Shown: one piece after another, positions 46,212-53,821 of the stretch
Numbering within the stretch: the stretch's first letter is position 1
How the letters are laid out: every line of letters starts with the position of its first letter
Assembly (NCBI GenBank): GCA_937879855.1
Contig: CALFMO010000069.1
Coordinates: forward strand, 124,001 to 188,000
DNA: 64,000 bases
From: an uncultured Acidobacteriaceae bacterium
Lineage (GTDB): Bacteria > Acidobacteriota > Terriglobia > Terriglobales > Acidobacteriaceae
Direction: 5' to 3'
The notes under the pieces: model-generated
Database searches by the model: none
What the model saw: the letters and a program-made list of their open reading frames with translations, nothing else
Told to the model about the DNA's origin: nothing
Translations under genes and position numbers: made by a program

Positions 46212-46364
46212 ATGACTAAGAAACAGAAGGACCCGCATGCGGTCTATCTAGGGCAGTTGGGCGGGAAGGCACGCAGGCGAAAGCTGACACGGGATCAACG
46301 TCGCCAAATTGCCAAGAGAGCGGCAGAAGCGAGATGGGCCAAACAGAGAGGAAAGCTATCGTAG
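46212..46364 (+). CDS. Small basic protein, conserved 'LGGKAR...ARWAK' type
   Basis: A 50-residue frame: MTKKQKDPHAVYLGQLGGKAR, then KLTRDQRRQIAKRAAEARWAK. Proteins of this pattern are widespread short basic proteins in acidobacteria and other soil bacteria, of unknown function; the LGGKAR segment and basic helices suggest nucleic acid binding. It diverges from the recombination operon and lies 55 bp before the next plus-strand gene. Confidence 0.65.
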   Translation: MTKKQKDPHAVYLGQLGGKARRRKLTRDQRRQIAKRAAEARWAKQRGKLS

Positions 46365-46418
46365 GGGCGTTCGATAAAAGGAACCTAACCATGCTCAGCA
46401 CTGTAATCGGTACTTATT

Positions 46419-47189
46419 ATGTCGGCGAAGTTGGACAAGAATAGAAAGCGGCCAACACTTGCTCTTGGCCCTACTCCCCAGATCATCTCGCGCATTCCTC
46501 GCCCGTATCCGCGATCACCGGAACATCTGGGTGCTTTCATAACGAAGGAACTTTTTGATATTTGGGAAAGTCTTCTGTCGGACGCTGAACTTGACGAGCT
46601 ACAGCGGTCACAACCATCGCAAGCGGCGGTAGAAAAACTCGATGCCCTAATTCTGAAGCAGGCTGAAACCTTGGGATGGCGATTGGCCCTAAGCCCGCTC
46701 GTGCACTTGCGCTTCAGCGAGTGGGATTCTTGCGACAACGGACCGGCGTTGTTCGAACTATATGGAAAGGCGCTCAAGAAGTGCGTTCGGTTCTTCCAGA
46801 AGCGACAGCCTCCACCAATCGACGATCCCGATCTATATCGCCTTAAGCTAGAGATGGTGCCAGAAATAAGGCGGTTTCAACGAAAACTGAAGATTGCCTT
46901 CTCCAGAAGGCGGGTTGCCCCATCTTTCGACGAATTGATTGACTACTTTGAGGCAACCGTCTCGGACGCGGACGATTCGTTCATTCATCTAAAGACAAGC
47001 ATCGTCTCATGGGTACAATTCTTCCGGGCAAATGTGATAATGACCAAGCCACTCTTGCTTGGCAAACGTTCATCGCCTGGGACGCTCTTCGACTCTTGGC
47101 TCGCGTGGAGTAAGGGCCTTGAGCCAGAAACCGTTCGACAGAAAATCTCCGAGCTAGGCCGGTCCGTTCGCGATTCATGCAAGTCCTGA
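46419..47189 (+). CDS. Unknown protein of the accessory island
   Basis: A 256-residue protein, predicted mostly helical, with no recognised motif. Middle residues are Leu/Lys/Arg rich (DELQRSQPSQAAVEKLDAL, LELYGKALKKCVRFF-like). No signal peptide. No ribosome site is obvious before ATG 46419. It follows the small basic gene and may be cotranscribed with it. Confidence 0.7.
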   Translation: MSAKLDKNRKRPTLALGPTPQIISRIPRPYPRSPEHLGAFITKELFDIWESLLSDAELDELQRSQPSQAAVEKLDALILKQAETLGWRLALSPLVHLRFSEWDSCDNGPALFELYGKALKKCVRFFQKRQPPPIDDPDLYRLKLEMVPEIRRFQRKLKIAFSRRRVAPSFDELIDYFEATVSDADDSFIHLKTSIVSWVQFFRANVIMTKPLLLGKRSSPGTLFDSWLAWSKGLEPETVRQKISELGRSVRDSCKS

Positions 47190-47377
47190 AGTTGTAGGTC
47201 CTACTTCAAATTGCAGCTATAGTTTCATTTTTAAAGCTCGATTATCCTGCCTCCAACGTTGGGTTGAGTGGAGCTTTCCGCACCACCATACGCCACGTCA
47301 CCAATTGACGGGTCTAAAAACCTCCAAGATCTGGGTTCACGGCCCGGTTCAAACTGAAATGACTAGAGGATGAAGAT

Positions 47378-48058
47378 ATGTCAACGAGCAGCAAAAAAGT
47401 TACCGCCAATCGAACCAACGGGCAGAAGTCCCACGGCCCGACGAATACGACCTCGACCCGGTTTAATGCGACCAAGCACGGTTTGCTGGCGGCTGGAATA
47501 ACCGAGCTAGACGACCTAGAGGGCTACCAAACTATTCTGAGGGACCTGATGAGAGAGAAAGATCCTGTCGGCGCCACGGAAACGTATCTCGTGAAGGCGT
47601 CTGCATTGGATATGGTAAGGTGGATGCGTGCTAGGCGTCTCGAAGCAGATTACATTACGAGCGAACTGAATCCGCCGCTCTATGCGCCCGATCCGATGGG
47701 GGACCTCAATCTTATATTTCAAGGTCAAGTGCTAGATCCGGGAATTCCAGCTGCGATCAGTTCTGACAGCGGTCAGCGACTAGTCAACATTTTCCAACGT
47801 TACGAGACGAATATCGCTAATCGGCTGTTCAAGAGCTTGCACGAACTGGAGCGATTGCAACGTATGCGGCAGGGCGAGCGATTACCGGCACCTACCGCTG
47901 TGGATGTGAGCATTCATACTGACACATCCATATTGGAGTCTGCTAGTGCGGGTCCTGCCGCGACCAATATAATAGTGGACTCACCCCATGAGGAGACCGA
48001 CAGGGCGGATCCGGTTCCGGCGGCACGAACGCGATCAAAATCGCTGCCCGAAAATTGA
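47378..48058 (+). CDS. Unknown protein of the 'N-x-QKS-x-GP...N-x-x-KHGL' type
   Basis: A 226-residue protein. Its N-terminus (ANRTNGQKSHGPTNTTSTRFNATKHGLLA) follows the widespread ANRRNAQKSTGP/NALKHGL pattern found in many acidobacterial and planctomycetal islands; the function is unknown to me. The middle is helical (YLVKASALDMVRWMRARRLEADYI) and the C-terminus is disordered. AGAGGA lies shortly before the ATG. Confidence 0.72.
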   Translation: MSTSSKKVTANRTNGQKSHGPTNTTSTRFNATKHGLLAAGITELDDLEGYQTILRDLMREKDPVGATETYLVKASALDMVRWMRARRLEADYITSELNPPLYAPDPMGDLNLIFQGQVLDPGIPAAISSDSGQRLVNIFQRYETNIANRLFKSLHELERLQRMRQGERLPAPTAVDVSIHTDTSILESASAGPAATNIIVDSPHEETDRADPVPAARTRSKSLPEN

Positions 48059-48447
48059 AAAGCGAGAGCCAATTACCAAACGAACCCAAGAAACTCCTTA
48101 TGTTTTCAGTCTGCCTGCGGGCGAGGGCAGTTTGGGGGCGGTACTAGGCTTTGCGGCCAACTGCCCCCGAGGTAACAATAGTTCTGCGGAATAATAGCCC
48201 TGAAAGACGTCTTAATGCGACAAAACCGCCAGCGACTGCGTGGAAGCAGGTTAGCTTCAATTTTACGAAACGAACCCAACAACTTGTTTATTTTCAACAG
48301 AACTCGGCTGCATACCTGACTGGAAGATTCGAGCAGCACGGGGCCTATCGTTCTGCGATTGCCTGGGCCGTGTCTGTAATGCTTCCCGAATTGCGGTTAG
48401 TAACATGGTCGCGCGATGCCGACTTTTGGGTTTGCGATCGGACCAAG
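48059..48447. other. Gene-free interval with short direct repeat
   Basis: No credible gene. AAACGAACCCAA occurs at 48078-48089 and again at 48268-48279, each followed by a similar A/T-rich tract. An inverted-looking G-rich/C-rich pair (GGGCGAGGGCAGTTTGGGGGC near 48118 and CTGCCCCCGAG near 48162) could form a hairpin. Confidence 0.4.
48078..48279. repeat. Two-copy 12-bp direct repeat
   Basis: AAACGAACCCAA at 48078-48089 and 48268-48279, spaced 190 bp start to start; flanking bases are also alike. In many soil bacteria such tracts follow genes of the preceding type, but that link is from memory and not checked here. Confidence 0.5.
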
Positions 48448-48867
48448 TTACCCTCTTTTGCGAATCTGCCAAAGAAGCAGCGAAACAACCAGCCAAACTC
48501 CTGTAGCACCTGTCAAGACGAGCCAAGGGCTCTGGCTGGGCAGGAATCGTTTCACTAGAAAAGCGAAGGCCAATAGCCCGATGCTTCCCATAGCGGCGCC
48601 TGCCGCGTCTACTGCCGCTGCTCTTCTCCCGCGAATCGATCCGTAAATGCCGGCGCGCTCCTTCTTCTGCTTCTCATGCTTTTCGATCAGGGTTGCGCTT
48701 GCGGGGAAGATCGCCGGGAAAGCCAAGAAAAGCCCGCCTATAACCGGGCCAAAGTCCTTGGCGATCATGCCTGCCGCGGCCGTAATTAATCCCCCGGAAA
48801 GAAATCGCACTCCGAATTCGTACCAGCGGGTCTTTCTCAGGGCAGAGGGATCAATTTTGATTCGCAT
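48448..48867 (-). CDS. DUF3147-like membrane protein
   Basis: A 139-residue protein with about four hydrophobic helices. GLFLAFPAIFPASATLIEKHE after the second helix matches DUF3147-type proteins; the middle loop is basic (EKQKKERAG). Function unknown. It starts 7 bp after the stop of a second such gene, suggesting a pair that acts together in the inner membrane. Confidence 0.75.
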   Translation of the reverse strand: MRIKIDPSALRKTRWYEFGVRFLSGGLITAAAGMIAKDFGPVIGGLFLAFPAIFPASATLIEKHEKQKKERAGIYGSIRGRRAAAVDAAGAAMGSIGLLAFAFLVKRFLPSQSPWLVLTGATGVWLVVSLLLWQIRKRG

Positions 48868-48874
48868 CGACTTT

Positions 48875-49216
48875 CTACTTTAGCCAGACGTACCAAAGCC
48901 CGAAAGCAACCGCTCCCCACAAGGGCAATAAAGAGATTGTGAGCGATAGAGCCGTAAATCGACCTCGCATCAGGGTCCAACTCACGCAACAGACGTAAAC
49001 GAAAAACGCTATCGCACCCGCGATCATGGAATTGGCTTCAGTGGCCGCATAGTGTCGTCCATCGCTCGCGACTGTGAGTCCCAACGTGGCGAGCGCAATG
49101 GATGGAGCCGCGCCAAAGAGGCCGGCGAAACTCTTCGGTCTGAAGAGATCGCCTAAGACTGCGAATCCAGAAACCGTAATGCCCCCGATCAAAAACCGAA
49201 TGAGGATGACTTTCAT
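48875..49216 (-). CDS. DUF3147-like membrane protein
   Basis: 113 residues from ATG 49216 (the frame is open to 49249). Four hydrophobic helices; GDLFRPKSFAGLFGAAPSIALATLG is typical of the DUF3147-type pair. Likely translated together with the next gene. Function unknown. Confidence 0.75.
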   Translation of the reverse strand: MKVILIRFLIGGITVSGFAVLGDLFRPKSFAGLFGAAPSIALATLGLTVASDGRHYAATEANSMIAGAIAFFVYVCCVSWTLMRGRFTALSLTISLLPLWGAVAFGLWYVWLK

Positions 49217-49273
49217 GCGAACAGCCGTCAAAGCAGGACTTGCGGGCAAAAATGAATTTGAGGCAACGACCTC

Positions 49274-49816
49274 CTATAAAAGGTTCCTTTTCACCATTTT
49301 CATCGCGTGCGCTGGTCCCCGCATCCGAAGAACTTTGAACTTCTTGCCTCTTTCCTTGTTGTACGTGATGAAAAACTGCTCGATCTCTTGGAGCATGTTG
49401 CTATTCAGATCATCGAGTGTGTTTACATCTGAGTAATCTCGGCTTTGATCGGGAACCGCAATCAAGCGGTCGTTGCGTTCTGTTTTCCCATTTTCCGTCT
49501 GCTCGGCCTCCATCACCCCGATCAAGCGACTCGGAACGACGCATCCCGTGAACGTGGGTTCATCCATGATGATCAGAATATCTTCCGGATCGCCGTCTTC
49601 TGCCTTCGTTCGGGGAACGAACCCGAACGCATGCGGAAACACCATGCCCTCAGGCAGCACGCCCGATAGTGAAAAGAACCCGAGATCTTCGTCGTACTTG
49701 AATTTGTTGCGGCTTCCGCCTGGAGTTTCGATTACCGCCATCACGACGCCAGATTGCTTGCGGGCGAACGGGTCCAGGCGCGTTGGATTTGATGTATTTT
49801 TTCTTTTCTTTGCCAC
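49274..49816 (-). CDS. ppa: Family I inorganic pyrophosphatase
   Basis: 180 residues from GTG 49816 (AAGG upstream); a longer frame from GTG 49867 is possible. It hydrolyses pyrophosphate to phosphate in the cytoplasm. NKFKYDED near the N-terminus, GFVPRT, and EDGDPEDIL with the metal-binding Asp residues are the soluble family I signature. The protein is more divergent than E. coli Ppa (GDPEDILIIMDEP instead of GDPLDVLVL). It lies 58 bp upstream of the DUF3147 pair, same strand. Confidence 0.88.
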   Translation of the reverse strand: MAKKRKNTSNPTRLDPFARKQSGVVMAVIETPGGSRNKFKYDEDLGFFSLSGVLPEGMVFPHAFGFVPRTKAEDGDPEDILIIMDEPTFTGCVVPSRLIGVMEAEQTENGKTERNDRLIAVPDQSRDYSDVNTLDDLNSNMLQEIEQFFITYNKERGKKFKVLRMRGPAHAMKMVKRNLL

Positions 49817-50013
49817 GACTCGCCTTCTCTCAACTTGGAGAAAAGGAATCCGAAAACAGTTGTTCACAATTTATTAATAGTGCTCCGCGTGAACTCCCGC
49901 ATGCGAGACTGGCGACACGACTTGGTCCGCGACAGGCGATGAAATACAGTAAAAACCGGATGAGCGTACAGCGCGGTTCGACGTTATAACGCTCAAGACG
50001 AGCGGAGACCCTT

Positions 50014-50343
50014 ATGAGCAAAGACTTTCAAAAGTCCGAAGATGAACGTGCGCCGGAACTCAAACGCGACCTGGAAGCTCAGTTAGACGAACTAGGGGAC
50101 AAGCCAGGACAAGTGGGCAACCGCAGCGCAGGGCAAGCAGGAGATTCTCAGGCGCTTTCTTCCGAGGAAGACGCAAGCGACGAATCGGTGGAAGAGCTGG
50201 CGGATACGGAGCAAGCACTGGAAGCCGCAGCCATAGAGGGAGTGGAAGATGCGGCAAACCATCCCGAACGGCCCGCACATACCCATGAAGAATATGGCCG
50301 GCCAGACGACGTGCCTCCAAAACGGAACCGCAATGTGGCCTGA
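50014..50343 (+). CDS. Small acidic, likely disordered protein
   Basis: A 109-residue protein, very rich in Glu, Asp and Ala, with no membrane segment. GGAGA lies just before the ATG. No family recognised; composition suggests a disordered cytoplasmic protein. Confidence 0.6.
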   Translation: MSKDFQKSEDERAPELKRDLEAQLDELGDKPGQVGNRSAGQAGDSQALSSEEDASDESVEELADTEQALEAAAIEGVEDAANHPERPAHTHEEYGRPDDVPPKRNRNVA

Positions 50344-50532
50344 CAAAGCGGCAAACCATGGAAATTTAAAAGAATAAAACACTTAGCAATCTCGGGGAAC
50401 CGCTGTATTGGACCGGCCTCCGAGAAGAAGGAAAATCCTAAGGTCGAATTGATCGCTCAAAGAATTGGCGTGCATTCCACTCTGAGAGCTATGTGAAATA
50501 CGACACAACAAAGCTCATTTTGGAGGTTGCAT

Positions 50533-50952
50533 ATGCGACGTTTACTACTGCTGCTTTCGGTTCTGCTGCTCGGTGCCTGTTGGGCCGTAGCGCAGGACAC
50601 CACCAGTCAAACAAAGTCGAACTCCAGCGAAACCAGTGCGAGTTCGGGTCAAACCACTTCGGCGACTTCTAGCGGCGCCACCACAGTTCAAGGATGTTTG
50701 AGTGGATCCAGCGGGAACTTCACACTCACCGACAAGAATGGCACCACGTATCAGCTGACCGGAGACACCGCGAAGCTGAGCGAACACGTGGGCCACGAAG
50801 TGAAGGTTACCGGAACCTCGAGTTCAGCCTCCACGGCCAGCGGTGGCAGCGCCTCTGCGACCACGGGAGCGGCGGGATCTCAAACCCTTGAAGTCAGCTC
50901 GGTGAAGCACATCTCCAAAACTTGCCAAAGTGGCGGCGGCATGTCGAAGTAG
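50533..50952 (+). CDS. Small periplasmic protein with Ser/Thr-rich linker
   Basis: 139 residues from ATG 50533, with GGAGG 6 nt upstream. A signal peptide (residues 1-21, ending AVAQD) is followed by a Ser/Thr/Gly linker, a compact beta domain (TVQGCLSGSSGNFTLTD, LSEHVGHEVKVTGT), a second linker and a C-terminal Cys that could pair with the first. Similar small secreted proteins are frequent in acidobacteria; function unknown. A strong terminator follows. Confidence 0.75.
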   Translation: MRRLLLLLSVLLLGACWAVAQDTTSQTKSNSSETSASSGQTTSATSSGATTVQGCLSGSSGNFTLTDKNGTTYQLTGDTAKLSEHVGHEVKVTGTSSSASTASGGSASATTGAAGSQTLEVSSVKHISKTCQSGGGMSK

Positions 50953-50975
50953 TTTTACGCCAATCTTGTGACTTT

Positions 50976-51007
50976 TAGCCCAGCCAAACGGCTGGGCTAT
51001 TTGTTTT
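50976..51007 (+). terminator. Rho-independent terminator
   Basis: Perfect 10-bp stem TAGCCCAGCC (50976-50985)/GGCTGGGCTA (50990-50999), AAAC loop, followed by TTTGTTTT. It ends the small periplasmic protein gene. Confidence 0.85.
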
Positions 51008-51057
51008 AGTCGGTGAAAGTCTTCCGCCCCACCTGCAGCATGAGTTTCCAGCTTTAA

Positions 51058-52182
51058 TTAAGCTGCCTCGCGCGACGGCGGCTTGGCGTGCACGATCTGT
51101 GGTTTTCCGTGCGCTGGCCGATGAATTTCCTGACCTGGGCCCGGCCTCTTCTTGCCAGGCAGTTCGGGGATGTGAACTGGTCTCTTCGTTCGCGCCGACT
51201 CGTGTATTGCTTCCACAATGCGCACGTCGGCCAAGCCTTCCAATCCATTGGGTTCAGGCTCCTTGTCCTTGAGTATGCAATCCGAGAAATACACCAGCTG
51301 AGCGGCGAACTGATCGCGTTTCGGAAATGTACGAGTCCTACTCTTTTCCCCAACTGTCACCTGGTGTTTGATCGCCATAGCGTACTCATAGGCCGGATCC
51401 GCACGAAGCACGCCCTTGGTTCCGATGAGTGCATACCGGCTGATGTCGGTAGCCCCAAAGCTGCATGTGAAAGTGGCCAGGCGCTGCTGGGGGAAGCGCA
51501 TCACCACTGATGTCATCTCTTCTACGTGCTGGAAGCGCGCGTCTCCGTTGCTTGCTGTTACAGCCACAACTTCAGTAGGTTCTGCGCCAAACAAATACCG
51601 GGCTGCATTAATGCAATAGACCCCCATGTCGTAGACAGGGCCGCCGCCGCGCGCAGACGGTTCGTTCACTCGAACATTGCCATCCGCCACCTGCTGGGCA
51701 AACTCCGAGGTGAACATCCTCAGTTCTCCCAATTTGCCGTTTTTTGCCAAGCGAATCGCTTCCAGGTTTCCAGCTTCAAAGTGAAGTCGATAGGCAATCA
51801 TCAATTTCGCGTGGTTTTGCCGGGCAGCTTCAATCATGGCCCGGCACTCTTCCGACGTCACCGCCATGGGCTTCTCGCAGAGCACATGAACGCCAGCCGC
51901 AGCAGCGCGCACCGCATATTCCCGATGCAAGTGGTTGGGTAGCGTCAGGTAGACGGCATCAACATTGGAGAGGGCTCGGCTGTAGTCTTCATACGAGTAG
52001 AGGTGCTCTAGAGAATATTTCTTGCCTACCTTCTCAAGCCTGTCAGCATCGCCCGAAACAAGAGCAAAGAGTTCCGAGTTCTGCGCGTTCCTGAAGGCGG
52101 GGAGTACGGCGATCTGCGCTATGTGGCCGAGACCAACCACGGCGTAGCGAACTTTGCGTCTCGACATTCCGCGTCGCGTCAT
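51058..52182 (-). CDS. Gfo/Idh/MocA-family NAD(P)-dependent oxidoreductase
   Basis: A 374-residue dehydrogenase of sugars or related polyols. The N-terminal Rossmann domain begins VVGLGHIAQIAVLPAF; the conserved EKP (VLCEKPMAVT) is near residue 100; the C-terminal alpha/beta domain has GGGPVYDMGVYCINAARYLFG. GGAGGG lies 6 nt before the ATG. The C-terminal ~40 residues are basic and low-complexity. Substrate unknown; no sugar transporter is near. Confidence 0.9.
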   Translation of the reverse strand: MTRRGMSRRKVRYAVVGLGHIAQIAVLPAFRNAQNSELFALVSGDADRLEKVGKKYSLEHLYSYEDYSRALSNVDAVYLTLPNHLHREYAVRAAAAGVHVLCEKPMAVTSEECRAMIEAARQNHAKLMIAYRLHFEAGNLEAIRLAKNGKLGELRMFTSEFAQQVADGNVRVNEPSARGGGPVYDMGVYCINAARYLFGAEPTEVVAVTASNGDARFQHVEEMTSVVMRFPQQRLATFTCSFGATDISRYALIGTKGVLRADPAYEYAMAIKHQVTVGEKSRTRTFPKRDQFAAQLVYFSDCILKDKEPEPNGLEGLADVRIVEAIHESARTKRPVHIPELPGKKRPGPGQEIHRPAHGKPQIVHAKPPSREAA

Positions 52183-52509
52183 TCAAGCCCTCCGATTCGT
52201 GTGACAAAACAGCTTGTTCGCGGCCGTCGCCCTTCTCGGCCGGCCGAACTGCTTGATTTCGATGCATTTTCTAAACCTTGGGTGGGTGATGAATTGCGCG
52301 AGTCAAACGCGTTGACCTACGGATTCGCCAAACCGGCCTAGGGCTTCTTCTGGAGCGCCGTAAAGGGAAGTGTGTGGTGCCGTTCAGGAAAGTATTAGTC
52401 CCGTCTACAGATTCGAGATGATGTTTCCCGCGAAGCGACTGTCCTAAGAAATAAGGTGGCGCGTGCAAGCTGAGCGGCAGTGAAAAGCTGGCTTGCCAGG
52501 CGGTGAACG
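52183..52509. other. Divergent intergenic region
   Basis: About 327 bp between the oxidoreductase and the VWA gene, which are transcribed apart. No small gene is convincing. It should hold both promoters, but no clear -35/-10 pair was found. Confidence 0.4.
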
Positions 52510-53529
52510 ATGCCGGCCCCACGGGAAACAGTTGCGGTTCTGAAGGTTGTTGTCAATGTGGTGATTCTTCTCTGTCTGCTGGGGTCGGTGAAAGCCCAGA
52601 CCAGCGTAAACGACATACACGTCGTACCGAGACAACTCAGTCCTTCGGTCGCGACTACCGTGGCCGCCACGCAGTTGGTGGACGGATCACTGCTGCACGT
52701 GCTCAAGACCGAAGCGAAACTAGTCCTGGTCCCGGTTAGCGTCACCGACCAGGGTGAACGTCTCGTGAGCGGCCTTCGGGCAGAAAACTTCGAGCTCTTT
52801 GACGGCAAGAAACCGCAAGAAATCAAGCACTTTTCCAGTGAAGATGCCCCAGTCTCGATTGGCCTGGTTCTCGACGCCAGCGGCAGCATGCACGACAAAA
52901 TGAATCGCGTGCGCGAAGCTGTTACCAAATTCTGCGAGGCCGCAAATCCTCAGGACGAATTTTTCTTGATCGTTTTTTCCGACCAGCCACGTTTAGCGAC
53001 CGATTTCACTTCCGTTCCTGAAGACATTGAAAAGGAACTGCTCTTCACACGACCCAAGGGACGCACCGCTTTGCTGGATGCTATCTACATGGGTTTGCGC
53101 AAGATGAAAGAGGCAAAGTACGCGAAGAAGGCTCTTCTGATTATTTCCGACGGCGGGGACAACCACAGTCTCTATACCGAGAGGGATGTGAAGTCAGTAG
53201 CGAAGGAATCCGATGTCATGATTTATGCCATCGGAACCTTTGACCGTTACGTTCCTACTATCGAAGAAAGTCGCGGACCTGACCTCTTGTCGCATCTTGC
53301 CGAGCCTACCGGTGGACAAGCTTTCGTGTTGAGGGACGAGCTCGAATTACCGGCGGTAGCCGGTCACATTGGGAAAGAACTGCGAACTCAGTACGTGCTT
53401 GGGTATCGGCCGGAAGAGATGCCGAAAGACGGGAAATGGCACAAGATTCAGGTCAAGTTGCGATTGCCCAAGAAGTTTTCGTTCTTGCGAGCTCGCGCCA
53501 AATCGGGGTATTACGCCCCGGCAGACTAA
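52510..53529 (+). CDS. VWA-domain protein, acidobacterial VWFA-related type
   Basis: A 339-residue secreted protein. A signal segment (about 10-30, ending VKAQT) precedes a short beta region (VPVSVTDQGERLVSGLRAENFELFDG) and the von Willebrand A domain. The MIDAS DASGS is at residues 122-126, with SDGGDNHSLY further on. The YVLGYRPEEMPKDGKWHKIQVKL ending is typical of the VWFA-related group common in acidobacteria. It probably binds proteins via a divalent metal in the periplasm. Its partner is unknown. Confidence 0.9.
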   Translation: MPAPRETVAVLKVVVNVVILLCLLGSVKAQTSVNDIHVVPRQLSPSVATTVAATQLVDGSLLHVLKTEAKLVLVPVSVTDQGERLVSGLRAENFELFDGKKPQEIKHFSSEDAPVSIGLVLDASGSMHDKMNRVREAVTKFCEAANPQDEFFLIVFSDQPRLATDFTSVPEDIEKELLFTRPKGRTALLDAIYMGLRKMKEAKYAKKALLIISDGGDNHSLYTERDVKSVAKESDVMIYAIGTFDRYVPTIEESRGPDLLSHLAEPTGGQAFVLRDELELPAVAGHIGKELRTQYVLGYRPEEMPKDGKWHKIQVKLRLPKKFSFLRARAKSGYYAPAD

Positions 53530-53821
53530 CTGTTGCGCTCGAAATGCCACTTCCATTTAAGCATGTGTTTTCGAGCCCGTCTCTCAGTAGATGACTGTAA
53601 TTGCGCGAGTGCAGGGCGAGGAAAAAATCCTTTTCGTAGTCTGCGGCGCTACCGATGCGCTGGATTGCGCAGGTTCTCGTAACCAGGTCAGTTCGCGACA
53701 ACATCCCCGAAATCAATCGCATCACATGTCGGCGGGTTGCAAGCATTTGCCTTGATTACCGGCTGTTCTCTTTCGGAGGGTCGCAAAAGGCATTTGCTGA
53801 CATCGGCTTCGGCGGTCGCGT

